Shown here one piece after another: positions 29,209-40,663 of a stretch of 64,000 nucleotides of DNA (positions are counted from its first letter, which is position 1; every line of letters starts with the position of its first letter). A model generated the notes under the pieces. The model did no database searches. It was not told the origin of the DNA and saw nothing but the letters and a program-made list of their open reading frames with translations. The stretch covers positions 100,145 through 164,144 of the forward strand of contig JAUCBJ010008799.1 in NCBI GenBank assembly GCA_032718475.1, read 5' to 3'. The translations under genes and the position numbers were made by a program. Origin of the DNA: Nemertoderma westbladi. Its lineage: Eukaryota; Xenacoelomorpha; Nemertodermatida; Nemertodermatidae.

Positions 29209-29577
29209 TATTACAGGATATAACAGTAGGGTACGTGATAACCAGTCGACACGTCCCTTGGCCAGTCGCTTCACCTCCTCGACAACGTCCTTCCCGAACA
29301 CCCGGCAGATCTCCGCCTGTAGAAGATCGTCGTATAAGAAATCCTCGTGGGGTTCCTTCCGTTCTCCCGGGTGGATCTTTCGGTCGTTCCTCAAGGCGAT
29401 CTTCCACCACCGCCAGATGACGAACTCCTTGGTTACGAGTAGTTGGCAGAAATCCTTGCTCGGGGCCGGGGCCTGGCCTGTCACCTCGAACAGCGGGATC
29501 CAGGATCCGTGGTATCCCAGGGTTATCTCTGGGATTTTACTTTGGGCCGTAGATATGTGTAAATCGCCCATCGCCAT
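29209..29577 (-). pseudogene. FBXO36: FBXO36-like host gene fragment inside BEL Gag
   Basis: Minus-strand open frame from the ATG at 29577. Residues 24-75 closely resemble the N-terminal region of the animal F-box protein FBXO36 as I recall it: a Trp-Ile/Leu-Pro start, GQAPAPSKDFCQLLVTK, VIWRWWKIALR, then KEPHEDFLYDD and GKDVVEEVKRLAKGRVDWL. Similarity ends at residue about 123, where the F-box would begin. The frame then runs into antisense BEL sequence (SYCSYCLGSAYW). No internal stop is seen. FBXO36 is a substrate adaptor of SCF ubiquitin ligases, but this piece lacks the F-box and could not act as one. Upstream host-like DNA (29578-29963) is included, so it looks like a captured genomic piece, not an mRNA copy. 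Confidence 0.75.
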
Positions 29578-29963
29578 GCTAAGTATTTATTTATTTAAAA
29601 TCGATCAATGATATAAGGAACAAAATTTAATTTGTATGTGCAAAGTATCATAAATATACTAATAAAGTTAAAGTAAAGCTTATATTGTAAGCTTATAAAG
29701 TAAGCTTATAAAGTAAGCTTATAAAGTAAGCTTATAAAGTAAGCTTATAAAGTAAGCTTATAAAGTAAGCTTATAAAGTAAACTTATTCAATAATACTAT
29801 ATAACAAATTTCAGATTAATTCACTAATTTATTATGCTTTTGTTTTTACCGGTGTTTTGTGTTTCCTCATTCATCGTTAATTTATTTTACTTTACTTTAT
29901 TTTACATCTGGCGATCTGGGTAGTTTGGTAGGCCCAACTCGTTAACTAACTCCTAATAACAAA
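29578..29963. other. 5' flank of the captured fragment
   Basis: AT-rich DNA upstream of the FBXO36-like ATG, foreign to the BEL element. It contains a tandem array (about seven units of TAAGCTTATAAAG, 29688-29782) and ends at about 29963, where Gag sequence resumes (ACGCAAGTGCG). Twelve or so Gag bases present in element 3 are missing at the junction. Confidence 0.65.
29688..29782. repeat. 13-bp tandem repeat
   Basis: About seven near-perfect copies of TAAGCTTATAAAG within the captured host-like segment. Each unit contains a HindIII-type AAGCTT palindrome. No counterpart in the other BEL copies. Confidence 0.9.
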
Positions 29964-31546
29964 CGCAAGTGCGATACGCAGCGCACTATATAAGGATGGC
30001 TATAACCCAAACAACAAATGCCAATTACACACGAACGCACTTCATCAGTCCATGAACTGCAGATATTGGCAAGCGCTACCCAGGGAAGATCAGATAGAAT
30101 ACGCGAGGAGGAACAAAGTCTGTCCTTGATGTGTGATGAGTGGACACAGAGCTAACCAATACAAGGAAACACCAATCAAGTTCGGTCAAAGCAAAGGACA
30201 GACGATGGCGACAAGCACCGTAGGGGCGAAGAAGAGAGGAACAGTACTACTCGGGGTAGTACCGGTGAGGGTGATCGGAGAAGGCGACCGATCAGTAACC
30301 ACACTGATGCTGGTCGACAGTGGAGCAGCCTTCACATTGGTCGAGAATTGGGTGGCCGAAGAGATAGGATTGAAAACGAGGCCAAGTAGAATGGCGGTAA
30401 CAACCATCTCCAGCAAAGATGAGGTCCTGGAGATGAGGACTGGACGGTGCGGGATAGCAGGGATAGCACCGGGATGCAATTATGGGGTGACGATCGACCC
30501 CATCCAGGTGATAGAGTCGATAAATATCAACGCCAGGCGACCAACCAACATCGAGGTCGAACAATGTAGATTCCTGGACATATCGACTTCTCAATACCAG
30601 AGGTGGACGTTAGGAAAGTATCCATTATAGTAGGAATGGACTGCCCGACGGCCCACGAGAGAATGCAGACGGTCTTCGGCGGAGACAGACAGTGTGACCC
30701 GGTGGCAATTTTAACACCATTCGGGTGGATGCTAACCGGCCCGATCAAAACCAATATACCATTTAGTGTGTCCGAGACTTCAGGGTGCATGGTGCCAGGG
30801 ACTGTTGAGGAGGTGGAGGATAAACCAGAAACGGGCGATAGGGGGAGACAGCTAGAAGTGGAAGCAACACCAAGAGAGTGGGCGGAGGAGAATGGCTTGG
30901 ATGCAGAAGACTTAGAGACAATGGGATGGAACAAGGATGCTCCCAGCAAGTATCGGTATGGGGATGGAGAGGAGTGGACGGCGGGATGTCCAGAGGACAA
31001 CAGTCCGGTGGAGTGTCCGGAGGAATGTCCGGAGGAGTGTCCAGAGAAGTGTCCGGAAGAGACGCCGGTCCGGTTGAGAGGTATACCGAAAAGGGGGAGG
31101 TCGAGTAAGAAGACAAGATGGAAAGGGAGAGGACGTGAGAGGATTAGACCAGGGGCAGAGAAGCCCAAGAGTAAAGGTAACAAAGAAGCCAGGAAAGTAG
31201 AAGGAGGCGTGTTGCACATGCACACGGGGCTGACAGAGTGCGAGGGGGCATGACATGGTGATACATCATGTATACCGAAGGACAACCGGGGGTCATCGAG
31301 GTCTTTAATGACAGCGCACATACTAAGGGGGAGGCCAGCAGAGGTAGTATGTAAGAATAAGGATGACATCAGGGGCAGCATTATACCGCCAAACGACAAG
31401 TTGAAGGGTGGCACTTTGCCGCCAGGGGACGACCACGAGGAGATCAGTAATACCGAGAGCAGGCAGCACTTACCAAATTTAAAGACAGGAGAGAAGGGAA
31501 GGTCAATTCCAAGAGACCTGGAATCGGCAAGGAGAGTGGGGTAGAG
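29964..31546 (+). pseudogene. Gag zinc knuckle-protease and RT-less tail
   Basis: Resumes Gag after the insertion: the CCHC knuckle has lost its first cysteine context (an in-frame TGA near 30127), then GTVLLGVVPVRVIGEG and protease LMLVDSGAAFTLVE are intact. A deletion/frameshift at about 30580 separates this from the second half (30603-31253: VRKVSIIVGMDCPTAHERMQ). After GCMVPGT the reading follows the same non-RT tail as element 1 (WAEENGLDAEDLETMGW), with a tandem CPEE peptide (about 31008-31065). A TGA near 31251 interrupts it; a further conserved part (AHILRGRPAEV, GGTLPPGDDHE) ends at 31544. No RT motif. Confidence 0.8.
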
Positions 31547-31849
31547 AATTAGAGGACCTACAGTGGGGCAGTGGGAGAGTTACCTGCTGGAAGAATGACC
31601 CCTTAGGTTGCTGAGTCGTCCAATAAGTTGGACTAAAGGGGGGCGAAGATGAAAGAGTTGGATCCGTAGAGGTGCCGGTAGGAAGTATTACCTGCTAGAG
31701 TGCGCACCGTAGAGTTTAGTCGTCCAAGTGCTGGACTGAGGGGGTGGGATTGAGGGGGAAACGCCCTTCCCACACAAATATAAAAATATAAAAAAATAAA
31801 ATAATAGAGAAAGAAAGAAAGAGAAAAGGAAAGTAATAGTACATAGTAG
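31547..31849 (+). other. rejoining pol end and leader
   Basis: From GAGGACCTACAG (about 31552) the sequence is again alignable with the end of the pol gene and following leader of element 3 (about 54372 downward), including the block GTCGTCCAAG...GGACTGAGGGGGTGGGATTGAGGG before the minisatellite. This marks the right-hand end of the substitute block. Confidence 0.65.
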
Positions 31850-32300
31850 GTACGTAGTAAGTAAGTAGGCAGATAGAAGTTGGAGAGTTAGTTAGTAGTA
31901 AGAGGGTACGTAGCACCGTTAGTTAGAGAGTGGAGTTAGTTAGTTAGTAAGAGGGTACGTAGTACCAGTAGTAAGAGTTAGTGGAGTTGGTTAGTTAATA
32001 AGAGGGTACGTAGTACCGGCAGTAAGAGATAGTGGAGATAGTTAGTTAGTAAGAGGGTACGTAGTACCGGCAGTAAGAGTTAGTGGAGTTAGTAAGAGGG
32101 TACATAGTACCGTTAGTAAGAGTTAGTGGAGTTAGTTGGTAAGAGGGTACGTAGTACCGGTAGTAAGAGTTAGTGGAGTTAGTTAGTAAGAGGGTACATA
32201 TAGTACCGTTAGTAGTAAGAGTTAGTAGAGAAATTAGTAAGAGGGTACGTAGTACCATTAGTAGTAAGAGTTAGTGGTAGGAGGATATGTAATATATAGT
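31850..32300. repeat. minisatellite of GGTAC-GTA-GTACC units
   Basis: Eight to ten imperfect units of roughly 45-55 bp built from AGTTAGT spacers and TACGTAGTACCG cores. It is the same array, in opposite orientation, as in element 1, with the same 5-bp stem/3-nt loop core. Same relative position between pol and ORF-Z. Confidence 0.88.
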
Positions 32301-32776
32301 ATACAGTAAGATTTAGTAAGAGTTAGTAGAAATTAGTTAGTAAAGTTAGTAGTGAGTAGCGAGAGGGGGGCACGTGGGTACAGCTGGATAGATCATGTAG
32401 GTCACACGAGACATACTGCTTTACTACACAAGCCCATAGAGTAGGCCAGAATATGGATTAGAATAGAAAAATCCATTAGTAAATAGAATAGCACAGATGT
32501 AGGATTAAAATAAATATTAAAAAATTAGAAGTTAGACAAATTATGGTAACAGTAGGGAAAATATTCCAGAATATAATTAAAGTAACGGACAAAATTACGA
32601 AATTTAGAAGAAATTAGCACTTTTAGAAAATAAGGTAGGAAAATTAGGCAATAACCTGACATTCAGAGAGAGATAGGCCATTATCGGACCGCACAGACCA
32701 TCCTAACTACATCACTCACTTATATTGTGCCTTGGCAAGGCCCCACCTCATAGGTGAGCAATCGGGAGAGTTCGAA
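32301..32776 (+). other. leader of ORF-Z, element 2
   Basis: AT-rich untranslated stretch, partly conserved with 6821-7283 and 53139-53640, including the segment just before the ORF-Z start. No ORF. Confidence 0.5.
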
Positions 32777-35349
32777 ATGGCAGAGAAACTTGTTCGAAAG
32801 AGAAAGCGGAGTTGGGAGGAAAGGAGATACTGGTGGATTTCATCGAAAGGCATCCGGAAGAGAAGACGAGGGGATACTACGAGCGGTTAGAGAGGGGTCA
32901 CAAAGCGCGAGCGCTGCAGGACCATTTCAGGGAGATGCACGAACGGCGACTGGTCGGGACCTACGGGACGCCGTCGCTAGACAATGCAATCTTCGAGCAT
33001 TTCCACTGCATGGTGAAGGGAGACGAGGCGAAGTTCGGGATTCCGAAGTACGCAAAGGAGCCACCGAGAAAGGATTGGAAGAGGTTCATAGAGTCCGTCA
33101 GCAGGGGAGGATACATGGTCCTAGACGATGAGGGGACTGTGGAAGACGAGGAAGGTTCGAGAAGAGGATCGGCGGGGTCAGCCAGAACCATACTCCTACA
33201 TTTGGCCGCGCCAAATGGGGACATTTTCCTATTCGACCTGGGAACGTATGGGAAGAAGAACGGGCCGAAGTTGAACCGGTTGCCAAAGGCGGTGCAAACC
33301 CTAGTAAGAGAGAAGTCGACGATAAAGGTGGGATCGGCGATCCACGACGATGCGGAGAGGATCATCGGTCTGGAGACCCCCAACCTCCAGGACATGCAGA
33401 TGGTCTACATGGCTATGACAGCGCCAGACGGGTTGGGACTAGTAGAGGACGCAGGCCATTGTGGAGTGGTGACGATGGGCCAGCTAATGGGGCTCGTATG
33501 TCACAAACCAATGGACTGGAGTAGATTCAGAGAGGAGTACAGAGCGGAGTTGGCAAACTCGCTGAAGTTGGGAGCGAGACCGGGGAAGCAAGAGGTGTAT
33601 CAACTCCGGAGAGGAGCGATAAAGGTATATCAGAAGCGATATATCCTGCAGGAGGACTGGATAATGATAGGTTTGCTAAACCTATTCATGACCGTGGTTA
33701 TCGAGAGAGAACCAACGGCATTCCTGCTATTGGGATCACCCCTGAACTACAGAAGAGCCTTCAAAGTGGCTTTCGAGGGTCTGGTAGACCACCCGGGGCT
33801 GAAGGGCAAGTCGGTATACTATAATTGCCGATATCTAGTAGACGGGGAGGTGGATACGCCATATCAGAGGTGGGAGCAGCTAGAGGCGGATAGACGAGAG
33901 GCGAAGCGATTGGAAGAAATCGCTAGGCGAGAAAGGAGGGAGGCAGAAGAAAGGGAGGCGGAAGCTGGAGGAGAGAGCTATGGATTCGAGGAACAGGTGG
34001 CCTTAGACGAGCTACACTGGACATCAGGGAGTTCGGGCGAGTCTCTAGGGCGAGAATTGGGGTGGACGGTGGGATCACCGAAACAGTCGACATCGGGATT
34101 GCAGATGATGCCCATACCAGTGGGCGCCGAGGGCGATTTCGCGCAGGGAAGGCCATGGGAACTGGAAGGATGGAGAGTCACGGGCGAGAGCCAAGGTGGG
34201 AAGGGTCACAGTGGATCCACCGGGATACCGGGATTGGAGCCACTCACAGAGGAGGACGAGGATGACGACGAGTTCGGAGAGATGCCGCCCATCGGGAGGA
34301 TCGGCCACTCGGACACGGACTGGGTTGGCGGGGGGGGGGGGGGGGGGGGTGGTGACGGCCAGCGGGGCGAGGGCCTTCTGGGATAGACCCGGCAAGCGGG
34401 CCTGGGTGCATGAGGAGCCGGCAATGGATTTCGCGGGGAGCACCATCAGGTTGGGCGAGCAACCGGGAACGGCACCATGGGTAGTATTCGGAGAGAGATG
34501 CCCGGGCGGGGCGAGGAGATAGACGTGGACAGGGACGCTAACGTCCAGAAGTTCGCTTACCAGCGACTCCACAGACCGAGGAAATCGCTTGGGACAAAAG
34601 ACGACGTGGGGCGGGAGGCATTGGTACTCGGCTGCGAGTACTGCGGGAGGCAAACTCACCAGGAAAGGAGCTGCTTGTACCGATTCCAGAAAGGGACTAG
34701 CTGTCTCTACTGCCGCAAGTCGAGTCACAGGATGGGGGCATGTCCACAGTTGCACAAGCGGTGTTCTAAGTGCAACTTCCGGGGGCACTACGGACGCCAG
34801 TGCGACTGGATGGACGACAAGGAGAAGTTTAGGATCTTCGAGGAGTGGGCCGATGTCGGCGCCATGACCCGGCAGCGGATGAAGGCCCAGGAATTCCGGT
34901 GGGGCTTCTTTAATATTAACCAGGAGGCCCAACTGGAGATCATCAAATGGAGACTTCCGTTTACTTATCAGGAGGTGTCAACAGCGGTGTCGTATGCCGG
35001 AGTGATAAATACGCAAAGGTATTTGGACAGGTGGACACCACAGAACCGAGGAGAGTTCAGCGATTTCTTGGCGGAGCATGTGCCGCGGGCTATGAAAGTG
35101 ATCCTATGGGACGCCATTAGGGGGAAACAACAGGGCCATTCGGAGGGGCCACCCGCGAAGCGATACCGGGAGCTAATAACACCAGCGCCCAGGGAGTCGA
35201 CGACAGGAATCAGAGAGGTGATGGCGAGGATCAGGAATCTAAAAGGGGATAAGAGCAAGGGAGCGGCAACGGCCAGGAAACGACCGAGGGAGGAGGACGA
35301 CAGAGGGAAGGAGTTGAGATGGTTCCCAAAGTCAGGTGAAACGAACTAG
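32777..35349 (+). pseudogene. ORF-Z of element 2, frameshifted
   Basis: Same protein as 6820-4274. The ATG is at 32777. A one-base loss near 32806 breaks the frame, which is open again from about 32812 to 34386. A run of 20 G (34330-34349) at the residue pair after TDWVG, where elements 1 and 3 have a short mixed G/A tract, shifts it a second time. The C-terminal frame continues to 35349. The exonuclease-like residues are all kept: LDDEGT, IFLFDLG, VGSAIHDD, LQDMQ, and YILQEDW. All three CCHC knuckles are intact (CEYCGRQTHQERSC, CLYCRKSSHRMGAC, CSKCNFRGHYGRQC). Confidence 0.85.
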
Positions 35350-36007
35350 AACTTAGGTGTGGAGATGCCTGGAAGGCGCCACATGTGCAGTAATACGAAC
35401 TCCTAAGTGCAAATTTAATTAAAAGTGTAATTAGTATGTACGTATGAAATAATCATTAGTATATAGTCACATAGCAAATATAATCAAAGTAAGTACTATA
35501 GTCATATAACCTTTTCCAATTAGCTACTGGGACTGGGGACCAATTGACTATGACAGGACGAGACATTAGACGACTTCACACTTCTTGAGTGCGACGGCAC
35601 AGGAGGGGAGGGTGAGGCTCGCCAGGAGTGAGTGGGCTAGTTAGAGGTTGAGTATAGAACGCATGGAGGGAAGGCGAGTGCAATTCAAGTGTGGGGGGGG
35701 AGGAGTAAGAGGTAGAGTGATGGACAAGGAGGTCCGAGGGTTAGAGTGGAAGAAGAGTTAGAGTCAGTTAGAGTGGAGTTAGAGTGGAGAGAGTAGTGGG
35801 GAAGTAAAAATTGTGTGAGAAATCCACAATCGTCTCGACACGGGATGCCAGATGTCTTGGTGCAAGGTAGACGAAGTTGCACCAAGAGAGGGTAGCGATA
35901 TCATACCCATAGGGAGCGGCCTGGAAAGCCGGCTCCAAGAAAGAGAATTCCACCACACACCCGATAGTAGATCGGGATCCAGCGGAATTGAAGCGCACTC
36001 GCTGGTG
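35350..36007 (+). other. 3' UTR of BEL element 2
   Basis: Untranslated, rich in inverted repeats: TCTTGGTGCAA/TTGCACCAAGA (35855-35887), GGAGCGGC paired with GCCGGCTCC (35913-35936), and CCCGAT/ATCGGG around 35960-35976. The same stems exist in element 3, and two of them in element 1. Confidence 0.7.
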
Positions 36008-36045
36008 ATGCTATCTTCTCACCGGGAAGATAGCATGGGGGGGAG
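36008..36045 (+). promoter_or_regulatory. PPT-adjacent hairpin and polypurine tract
   Basis: Perfect 11-bp stem (ATGCTATCTTC/GAAGATAGCAT, 36008-36036), directly followed by GGGGGGGAG (36037-36045) and the 3' LTR. Identical to elements 1 and 3 although the neighbouring LTRs have diverged. Confidence 0.85.
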
Positions 36046-36641
36046 TGTGAGCGGATTCAATTCCGCCCACCACCCCATAAAGTTGGGAAGTGGCGCCTTT
36101 TAGCAATATTGGGGATATGAGGTTAATCCCCAATTAACCTCGTATCACACACCCAATAAACGGGGACAACAAACCCCGAAGGGCCACACAAAGGGAGGTC
36201 AGAGGTTAAACCTCTGGGAGAGGAAAGTGACAGCAGCGGGGGGGGGGGGGGAACACTCCCACAGAGGTGAGAGCCGAGAATTCGGTTATTGGCCAATCAG
36301 AGCCAGGAAATGCATCCGATAGGTACAAGGGCCACAAGTAATGTAGCTAACCAATATATATTACCGGTCAATATCTATCAGTAGTTCAGTTATCTCAGTC
36401 AAACAGGGCCGTACGGTGACACTTTAACACCGTCACCACCGTCACCAAGTAATATCATCATATCACATAATACCGGTCAACTGTGCTATCTGTTATCTCA
36501 ACTTATACCGTATACTATATCATATTATCGAACTGGATTAACAATATTGGAAGAACTATAACAACAATAAACTCTTTTCATTCGCACGGTGGGGACGCGT
36601 AAATAAACCAAAACCGGTCGGGATCCCCTGATCCCGTCACA
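36046..36641 (+). repeat. 3' LTR of BEL element 2
   Basis: 596 bp copy of 25889-26494. It differs by several substitutions, a shorter G run (14 against 20) and a 4-base indel near 36530. Followed by the ACTAG duplication (36642-36646). Confidence 0.92.
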
Positions 36642-36646
36642 ACTAG

Positions 36647-38432
36647 TATCACACGGGTTAATCACACCAAATACCAGTAATTCAACAGCGGTAGGCCTAA
36701 CGGTACCGGTATTTGTAGCACGTCCTACTGTACTATACTACAGTACAGTGGGACCTGCCCTGAACCTATATTAATTAAGTGATATTATTTATATCACTTA
36801 GTAATATTTACTGAAAAAGTAACAGTAGGCCTAATATTGATCAAAATAAACAAAAATTACATAGATAACGTAGATAATGTACCGGTATATGATTAAAATT
36901 ACATAGATAACGTAGATAATGTACCGGTATATGATTAAAATTATATATCGTGGTAAATTCCTAAATTTTGTTGTTTATTTGTGATTTTCATTAAGATTAA
37001 CTCTCTCTATCGTCTATAACAGAAGGGCTATACTGCAATAGAACAATCCTTGCGTTCTATTATCGGTCAGCAACTGGGATGAAGTAAAAAGTTAATTGAT
37101 TTCGTAAAAAAAATTAAATTTCTTGATAAATAAATATTGTTCTTTATGAAAACATAATATGTTGTCTAATTAACGAAATTTAATGATATTTAGCTCATTT
37201 GGAAGCCACACATTCCGGCAATATAAATATGTAAATAAATCGTAATAAAACTCAAGGGAAGTTTATGTAATCAGATGGCGTTCTGATTACGTTGCGGCAC
37301 TCTTACTAAGAGTTTATGTGGATAGAAGGCCAATAGAGTATTTCCTTACATTCTCACTTGATGTTTCAACCCCCGGGACGTCCTACACCCTTGGGAGTGC
37401 AGATACAACAATTGGAATCGCAATACATAAGGAATACATGTCATAAATAAATAAAGAATGTATTTCGGAAAAGTATTTATTTAAACCTCAAGCATATAAC
37501 TAAATCGCTTTCCAATATTAAAGTTATGCTTCAAATTATCATTTTATACATTTGAATATCTGTTTAGACTGGTTGCCATGGTAACTAGAGCTAATTTTAT
37601 CTAAAAGTTGGTACTTGTTCGCGCTTTTAGACCTTTAGCAGTTTAACCTGCCAATTTTAGTTGTCCTCTTGTTTATAAATCGACTTTAGCCTTTATCAAT
37701 TACCTAGTGTACTGAAGTTACATCAGCCGAAGCCAGTCCGTGCGCGGCGTATGACCCACGGTGTGGGAGACTGGATTCGGATTCCTTGAGAGTTATTGCA
37801 GTGTCGACCTACTGTATTATTCGATTGATCGTTACTATATAATCTCTGACAACTATACTTACTTTCGGGGAAATATTAACAGTTCCTTTAGGACGTGGCG
37901 CTTTAAGTATAAAAACAGAGTTATGACTTATACTAATCACAACTAGATGGCCACAGAGTTTCGTAAATAGCGCATTCTTTAGGAGATGCTTTATTAACCT
38001 TCACACTACTTCACACGACTTCACACTACTTCACACTAATCTGCCGACCGTCACTGAATTTGATCATGTATAAGGAGGATTGCAAGTTGCAACTGACACA
38101 CGTAGGGATTATGAAATAGCATTTAATTCACACAAAACCACTATAATTTAAGTAAGTTAAAAGTTAAGTTTAAGTTAAGTTAAGTTTATCTCTTTTATTC
38201 ATTAAAACTCATAGTTAAGATAAATAACACATGAGGCAGTCTACATTAAGAGTAGACTGATAATCAAAATGAATAAGCGTCGTAGGGCCAAGGTGTTGCT
38301 TCGCAGCACCTGTACGTACAGTATGTAAGCTACTATAAAGTAATATACTTAAATTCAAGCTAACCAATTATAGCACAAACAAATTATAATAACTGAATAA
38401 AACATATGTAAATTTATATTAGCATCTATTTG
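36647..38432. other. no gene seen; small repeats
   Basis: AT-rich. A 42-bp unit containing ACATAGATAACGTAGATAAT is present twice in tandem (about 36853-36942). Short TTCACACTAC repeats lie at 38000-38035, an inverted TAATCAG/CTGATTA at about 37268-37290, and TTAAGT repeats at 38145-38190. The last 150 bases probably belong to the 3' UTR of the LINE that follows on the minus strand, including a 21-nt hairpin at 38291-38311. Confidence 0.55.
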
Positions 38433-39397
38433 TTAAGTTACCTCTTCCATTGCATATTTGGTTTGGTATATTTTCCATAATTTCGCCTTGAATTTTAATG
38501 AAGCAGCACCCGATACATTTAACGGTAGCTTATTCCATAATTTTATGAGAGATACTATGAGGCTGTCATGGCCGTGTTTGTTTTTCGTTTTAGGTATGAC
38601 TATATTGTTAGTGCGTTGGTTAATTTTCTGATTTTTGTTTGAATGAAAGGGTAAGTTTAAATTTTGGTAGGGCTTAGATATGTTATGTATGTATTTGTAA
38701 AAATAAATTAAAGCGAAATATTCTCGTTGGGCAGATAATAATGGGACCTTAGCTTTTTGTCGAAGTTCTGTACCTGTCGTGTCCCTTATTTTTTTTCCAA
38801 ATATTAAGCGAAGTGCATAATTTTGTACCTTTTCAAATTTATACAGTATGTCTTTGTAACCATGTTTTCCATGCAATGATACCAGTAATTGACTACAGTA
38901 GTTATGATAAGGTAATGTTAGAGCTTTGTATATATTTAATTTGGTTCTATTAGTTAATTGCCCCTTAATACTGCGTAAACTAGAAATGCTCAAGGTCATC
39001 TTTTGTAATTAATTATCTATATAATTCTTCCATTGTAATTTGTTATCTATTTCTACTCCTAAGTACTTTACTGATTTTGATTGGCTTATCGGTATTGCAG
39101 TTCCAACATTTAGTTCTATTTGTTCAGGTGTGTTTCGTTCTTTAGGGGATAAAAGTAAAAATTCCGTTTTTGATGGATTGAGTTTAAGGTGGTGAAGTCT
39201 GAATGTATCATTTAGTTTTATAACTTCCTGTTCCAATTTTTGTGATGCTTTTTTTGGATTTTTGTCTGTTGTAAATATAACTGTATCGTCCGCATATTGT
39301 ATCAAATCTGTGGTGCTGCTTAAGTCGCAGTTGCTACCGGTAAACTCTATTCCTCTTACCTCAGTAATCAAGAAGATTGAGGGGTTTATGATTATTT
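38433..39397 (-). pseudogene. jockey-superfamily LINE RT fragment
   Basis: C-terminal half of a non-LTR reverse transcriptase: INPSIF, catalytic YADDTVIF (39290 region), LNPSKTEFLLLSP, VKYLGVEIDNKLQW, and the C-terminal KLWNKLPLNVSG...FKAKLW signature found in CR1/Rex/jockey elements. One in-frame TAA lies at about 39006-39008, so two open segments (39009-39371 and 38433-38999) belong to the same frame. The 5' side ends near 39397, just before the repeat of BEL element 4; truncation or disruption by that insertion are both possible. A stem-loop at 38291-38311 lies in its 3' UTR. Confidence 0.82.
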
Positions 39398-39422
39398 ATC
39401 GGTATTCTCCAAATATAACAGC

Positions 39423-39980
39423 AATATCCATTAATATAACAACAATTAATAAAAGACCGCAAACAGAAGTAAAATAATGCGGTGAACAGTCAGTATGTGT
39501 TACTTATGTAGTTATGAAATGTGCAACGTAATGCATTGCATTTAGCCAGTTAATAGATTTACGTTCTTATAATCAAGGCCATCTGATGTTCCTAGGCCAA
39601 AGTCTGAAACTTCTACACAGAAGCACAGAAAATTCTGAGTTATTTCTGATGCTCAGAAAATAGTAAACAAAGACCGTAATGCATTGCGCGAGTTTCCATA
39701 GGTTTCTGTTAGACATAAAGTGAAAATTGCTCTGATTGGCTGAATAAGGCAGAACAAAGAACCTCCACGTTCACAAAGAATCAGCTGACAGATTTCGTCA
39801 TCTTGATTCTAATTCCTTCCCGTCGCGTAGTTGAATAAATTTAGGGCTATTTTAGAGTATTCTGCGCATCGCGTAAAATGACTTGTTATGTCCGCAAAAG
39901 CTTTTACAGTACCCGGTGTTATTTTTTTGTGCTCTTTCTATTTTCGACTGTGTTCGTTTGTGTTCGGCAGTTTTGAATTG
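39423..39980 (-). repeat. truncated 3' LTR of BEL element 4
   Basis: 558 bp collinear with 47398-47955 with only a few substitutions. The right edge coincides with the break in the integrase frame, so the first part of U3 is missing. Confidence 0.8.
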
Positions 39981-40600
39981 CGATGGGATAATAGCTGCAT
40001 AAGTTGCCAAGTTTGTTGGCAGTATTCGTCTCTGCCCGTGATTTCCGATTGCGGGAGCATGGCTACAGGTTTCCTTAGTAGGACATGCGCGGGTGTTAGC
40101 ACTTCTAGGGAGTCGGGACTCGATGAGACTGGCATAAGCGGTCTCTCGTTAAGATAGGCGGCGATTTCTTCCATTAACGTCCGCAAAAGTTCGTCGGTGA
40201 GATACGCTCGGCACGGCACTATAAAGTGAAATGCGGTCTTCACGCTCCCTATTAGTCTCTCCCAACTTCCTCCTCACCAAGGGGCGTCGGCGGTGTTGAA
40301 GGTCCAGCTAGATGCCGTTACCCTTAGCTGATCATCCACCTGTCTTTGGTTCCAATCTTTCACGTAAGCTTTAATCTCATTATTGGCGCCAATGAAGTTC
40401 GTTCCTTTGTCGGATCTCATAGTGTTGCTAGTCCCGAAACAAGCGATCTGTCGGCGTAAACTCAGTATGAAGCTGTTGGTAGATAGATCGTTCACCATAT
40501 CTAGATGGATCGCTCTACAAGTCATACAGACAAAGATGACACACCATCGCTTGACTATAGTCCTAGCACGATATACTTCAATAGGGCCAAATAAATCCAC
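39981..40600 (-). pseudogene. BEL element 4 integrase, broken
   Basis: Catalytic core: MDLFGPIEV (first Asp), SDKGTNFIGA (second Asp), WERLIGSVKTAF (Glu, near 40257). An in-frame TGA at 40271-40273 separates core and C-terminal parts. The C-terminal part has LNERPLMPVSSSP and LTPAHVLLRKP, typical of BEL integrases, and then stops matching at QQTWQLMQLLSHR, where it meets the LTR. Confidence 0.88.
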
Positions 40601-40663
40601 ACCAGTATTAGTAAAGGGTGGTTCATAGAAGCTTACTCGTTCCCTAGGTAATTCTGCCTCTCG

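Larger units (their letters stand above)
25889..36641 (+). mobile_element. BEL/Pao element 2, RT-less, with captured host fragment
   Basis: Same family as element 1, opposite strand. LTRs are 25889-26494 (606 bp) and 36046-36641 (596 bp), each TGTGAGCGG...CCCGTCACA, with 5-bp duplications ACTAG at 25884-25888 and 36642-36646. Inside: decayed Gag, an antisense FBXO36-like insertion, protease, the same RT-less substitute block as element 1 (about 30800-31560), minisatellite, ORF-Z with frameshifts, structured 3' UTR, hairpin and PPT. Relative to elements 1 and 3, Gag has lost roughly 1.5 kb between the GLVGH repeats and VEPFKFDGS (junction about 28420-28435). LTR differences and multiple stops make it older than element 1. 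Confidence 0.92.
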
